A DNA stretch of 64,000 bases from Bombus terrestris (Eukaryota > Arthropoda > Insecta > Hymenoptera > Apidae), in contig NC_063272.1 in assembly GCF_910591885.1 (NCBI RefSeq), forward strand, positions 13,342,364-13,406,363, given 5' to 3'. The position numbers and the translations under genes were made by a program. The stretch's first letter is position 1. Each line of letters starts with the position of its first letter. Below, one piece after another: positions 60,821 to 64,000 of this stretch. The notes under the pieces were generated by a model, which saw only the letters and a list, made by a program, of their open reading frames with translations, had not been told where the DNA came from and ran no database searches.

Positions 60821-63654
60821 GTATAATGCTGATACGAAGATCAAACATGTGAAGGTGTACACATAAACAATATAGAATTTTCAATGTATTAATAACTTTA
60901 AAAAATCTAGAAGCTTTATTAAATAAATCCAAAGTTTTAAATGCACTGCTATTTAGTTACGGTTTGAGGAAACGTCGATACCAGTGTCATGAATATTATC
61001 TACTGTAGACATTAGCATTAAAAACATTTTATGTTGTAGTTAAAACATAATAGATATAATAATTTTATAATTGCAGTTGTTATTTGCATAGTTACAGCTA
61101 TCCATATGACTTATTGGAAAAGCAATATTTTCGTTATCGATTTGTCACAGTCCAAATTCCAAATATAGAACTATGTACTTGTTATTGACAGAATTAAACT
61201 TATGGTTCATTTTACCGTCCCACATATAAAAAATCGAAAATCGATTAGATATCGATATGATAAGGAATGCAAAAGTGGACTGGGAAGTGATTACTTGTCA
61301 CACTGTTCGTACGCGCCTGACATTTACGTAATAGATCAGGCTTATGACGCAATCTGTAACGACTAACGATGATTCGCTATTCCGGGCTTACCGCTGCAGT
61401 TGGAATTAGAAGCTTAAAAGAGTTCATGGTACCAAGTATCTCGATTGTGTATAGATAAATGACAGCGCGCATGTTCTCTAACGTTTCCCTATTACACGCT
61501 TGCTATTGCGATCTTCGTGTTAACGCGATAAGAATGTCGAAACTTGTAGAAAGTTTCGGAAGTTTACAGTGTTACGGAAAATCTCTGAGATCATTCGAAT
61601 GATTTGAAAGAATTATCTCTCTTCAAAATAGCAGTGACATCCGTCGAAATGAAGATGATTTGCGGAAATAAAAATATAGTAGCAGCAGATACACTCGATT
61701 GAAAATATCTTATCAGTTAGCTTTAACTACTTCTATGATATATGTACATATCCGGAAAACTACTCAGAAGAAATACGAGCAAACGATTATCGCGTTCTGC
61801 GTATCATATGTGTCTTAATCGTAAAAATATTTTTCCAAGGTAAGCATAAATAAAAGTCCAAGATTATGATTCTATAACTGCGATGCTTCGAGTAATTTAT
61901 ATCTTTAGTGCATCGACTGTGACAGCTCTACGAGACGTGGGGGTCAAACTACAACGAACGCGTACGAAAGATCAATGTTTGCCAGTGAACTAACTATGTT
62001 CGACTTACCTCGACAATTGATCAATCTCTACTAGCACAGCCGACGTAACGCGCGCTGCTCATGAAGAGTATTTATAGAGATGGACATTGAACATTAACCA
62101 AAACGACATTGTAACGTTTGGTGCATCGGTTCACAATGCGAAACTCGACGCGCATTTTTAAAGGCGCCACGGTGGACTCTCTAAAAAAAGATGTTTATAA
62201 TAAGATCCTGCATATACCTAATAGATGAATCACGACTCTCTGCTGTATTAAAAGCCTCCATTCGTTGTTAGGTATTTTCTCGTGGAATTTCAACCCGTTC
62301 GGTACGCCGCAATGGCTATCCGACTTCGTTTGTCCTTCGCTCGCGACGCGAATAAATTCGTTGGATCGCGGAACAACAGGTAGAGGCTCGTTAAAATGTA
62401 CATCGTGGCTGATGGTTTTATTAAATTAGCGACGAACGGTTTCTTCGTCGATTCGATTTAAAAGCAGATGCAACAACACGCGCTGGCCGCAGTCGCGAGG
62501 CAAAGTAAAGCACGCGAAGGCAGAGACGACTCGATTCCCTTGATCCAACGGCACAGCGTTCTCTGTGTCACGTGCTTCTGTATTTTACTTTTTCCCGCTT
62601 TTTCGGCTTTCTCGCTCGACCGTATTACGTTGTAACGGCACTTTAGTTAATTACCTTGGAGCACCAATGGAACCAACCCTCCACTGTACGCCCACTCTTT
62701 ATGCATATCCCTCTCTACTTCGTTTCTCCTTCGAGTGGTTTTCGATACTCTTCACTTTGTACTGTCCCCGATAATTCTACTCCGTGAAGCACGATTCCAG
62801 ACAGGTAAATACGAAATACAAGAAAAGAAAAATATATGTATATAAATACAAAATACATATATGTATAAAAATATAGATTTTTCTTTGGCATTTTTCCCAA
62901 AGGTCTTACCTCTACCTCTTCGGGCCTTATCGTTCCGGTGACTCGCTTTCTTTAATTTTCCATTTGTCGTTCCACTTTCCGCTTTCTTTGTTCCATCCTA
63001 GTAGCAATCTAAAATAAACATCTTGGATGGTACACAGTTTGCCGATAATCGATCGAATGTTTGTATAACCATAGTAAACTCGCGACTTGGAAAAATCCAT
63101 CGAAACGTTGCAACAATTCGAGAAAACAATTTAAATTGCCGGATATCTTTCGACCTCGCGAGCTGTTTCGTTTATTTTACATTAAGCTCCGTTCACACGA
63201 GCCACCGTTTAATAATGCCGAATGCTCAATGTAATTTCACGCCTCTGGCATAATTCTACGCTACGAGCGATTCCACGAAATCAACGAACTCGGTTTCAAT
63301 TTCTAATTTTCTTCGGTTTCAAGAGGAAAATAACGTCGTGTCGGTGGAATATTTGCGATTATCTGGATCGTTGACAAGGAACGCGCGCTGCACGCCAACC
63401 GACTCCTACATATTCCACAGAGAACTCAAAATTCGCTGACGCCCGTGGTGACACAAAATCACACGCGAGACATATATCCAGAACCAGGCCAAAGACTCGC
63501 AAGCTCGACATAATATTCCCCGAATCTCAAAATTCGCGTATCGAAACGGCTTTTATCATCTCAATGATTTGGAAGAGCGATTCTATCGATTTCTCCTCTC
63601 CTACCGATAAACCACCACGAAATACAGACATTAAAGTAACGAGAAAATATTTTA

Positions 63655-63758
63655 GTTGCTCCGACTAAGAAAAGAGCAGGGACTAACGACAGCGAAACGA
63701 CAGCCAGTTGCTCTGACTAAGAAAAGAGCTGGAACTAACGACAACGAAACGAATGTCC
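63655..63758 (+). repeat. Tandem duplication, two copies of 52 bp
   Basis: Copy 1 at 63655-63706 and copy 2 at 63707-63758 both begin GTTGCTC-GACTAAGAAAAG and continue AGC-GG-ACTAACGAC-CGAAACGA. A few substitutions separate them. Confidence 0.85.
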
Positions 63759-64000
63759 GATCCGCGAAACAGGGTTGTGTTCCGAACTACCTAACGTTGT
63801 ATTTATGAAGTCCCAGCAGCGAAGAAGCCCGCGCCATAAATTCCCCATCGAAATCTCTTAATCCCAAGCATTGAGCACCCTCGTCGCAAACGGGGGCAGT
63901 CAATAACGAATCCAGCAAATCAAAATAAACGATACCGTGCCGCGAATATCCGTCGTGGAGCGTGCCTCGAAATTAATGCCTACCGCTCTGTCCTGTTACA

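Larger units (their letters stand above)
60279..64000. other. UGT upstream DNA, no gene recognised
   Basis: AT-rich from about 60430 to 61260, then more balanced. Holds a palindromic GATATCAT/ATGATATC pair (60794-60820), AT-rich TATATGTA-type sequence at about 62830-62880, and a 52-bp tandem duplication (63655-63758). Open frames here are all under 80 codons and show no domains. Confidence 0.6.

Noticed and set aside
1..64000. tRNA genes, sought through the GGTTCRANNCC B-box on both strands.
   Set aside because: Near matches such as GGTTCGACCTA at about 27784 fail the last positions and have no cloverleaf. A tRNA scan would settle it.

Overview
The window looks like nuclear DNA of an insect, most likely a hymenopteran and plausibly a bee. 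It is CpG-rich for animal DNA and moderately AT-rich. It has few genes, long introns, decayed Tc1-like and LTR-like repeats, and one recognisable gene with the architecture of an insect UDP-glycosyltransferase. The taxonomic call is inference from composition and protein style, not a database match.

The one confident gene is a membrane-bound UDP-glycosyltransferase on the minus strand. It has three coding exons (60160-59038, 52085-51866, 35998-35701) joined by introns of 6,952 bp and 15,867 bp. Donor and acceptor sites and codon phase agree at both junctions, and the model gives 546 residues with signal peptide, acceptor domain, UDP-sugar signature, C-terminal membrane segment and a KKxx ER-retrieval tail. 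A TATA/initiator-like pair lies 82-118 bp upstream of its ATG. The gene spans 24.5 kb, about 38% of the window.

The left 35 kb is nearly gene-free. It holds one weak candidate for a small secreted protein (minus strand, 12566-12197, two exons), an LTR-like repeat (5445-5969, with a diverged relative at 55983-56322 inside UGT intron 1), a decayed Tc1-like element with a transposase remnant (about 28968-29685), two further Tc1-like terminal fragments, and a diverged tandem duplication near 16.1-16.4 kb. Several blocks show a purine-rich tract followed by a pyrimidine-rich tract on the same strand. Intron 2 of the UGT holds a duplicated 30-bp block that reads as a splice donor on the minus strand, and two perfect 10-bp hairpins. 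The right end (60.3-64 kb) is AT-rich upstream DNA with a 52-bp tandem duplication near 63.7 kb.

No CRISPR array, operon, rRNA or convincing tRNA was seen, and no novel multi-gene system. The best leads are the small secreted-protein candidate, the duplicated donor block, the purine-to-pyrimidine blocks, and residue and intron oddities of the UGT.
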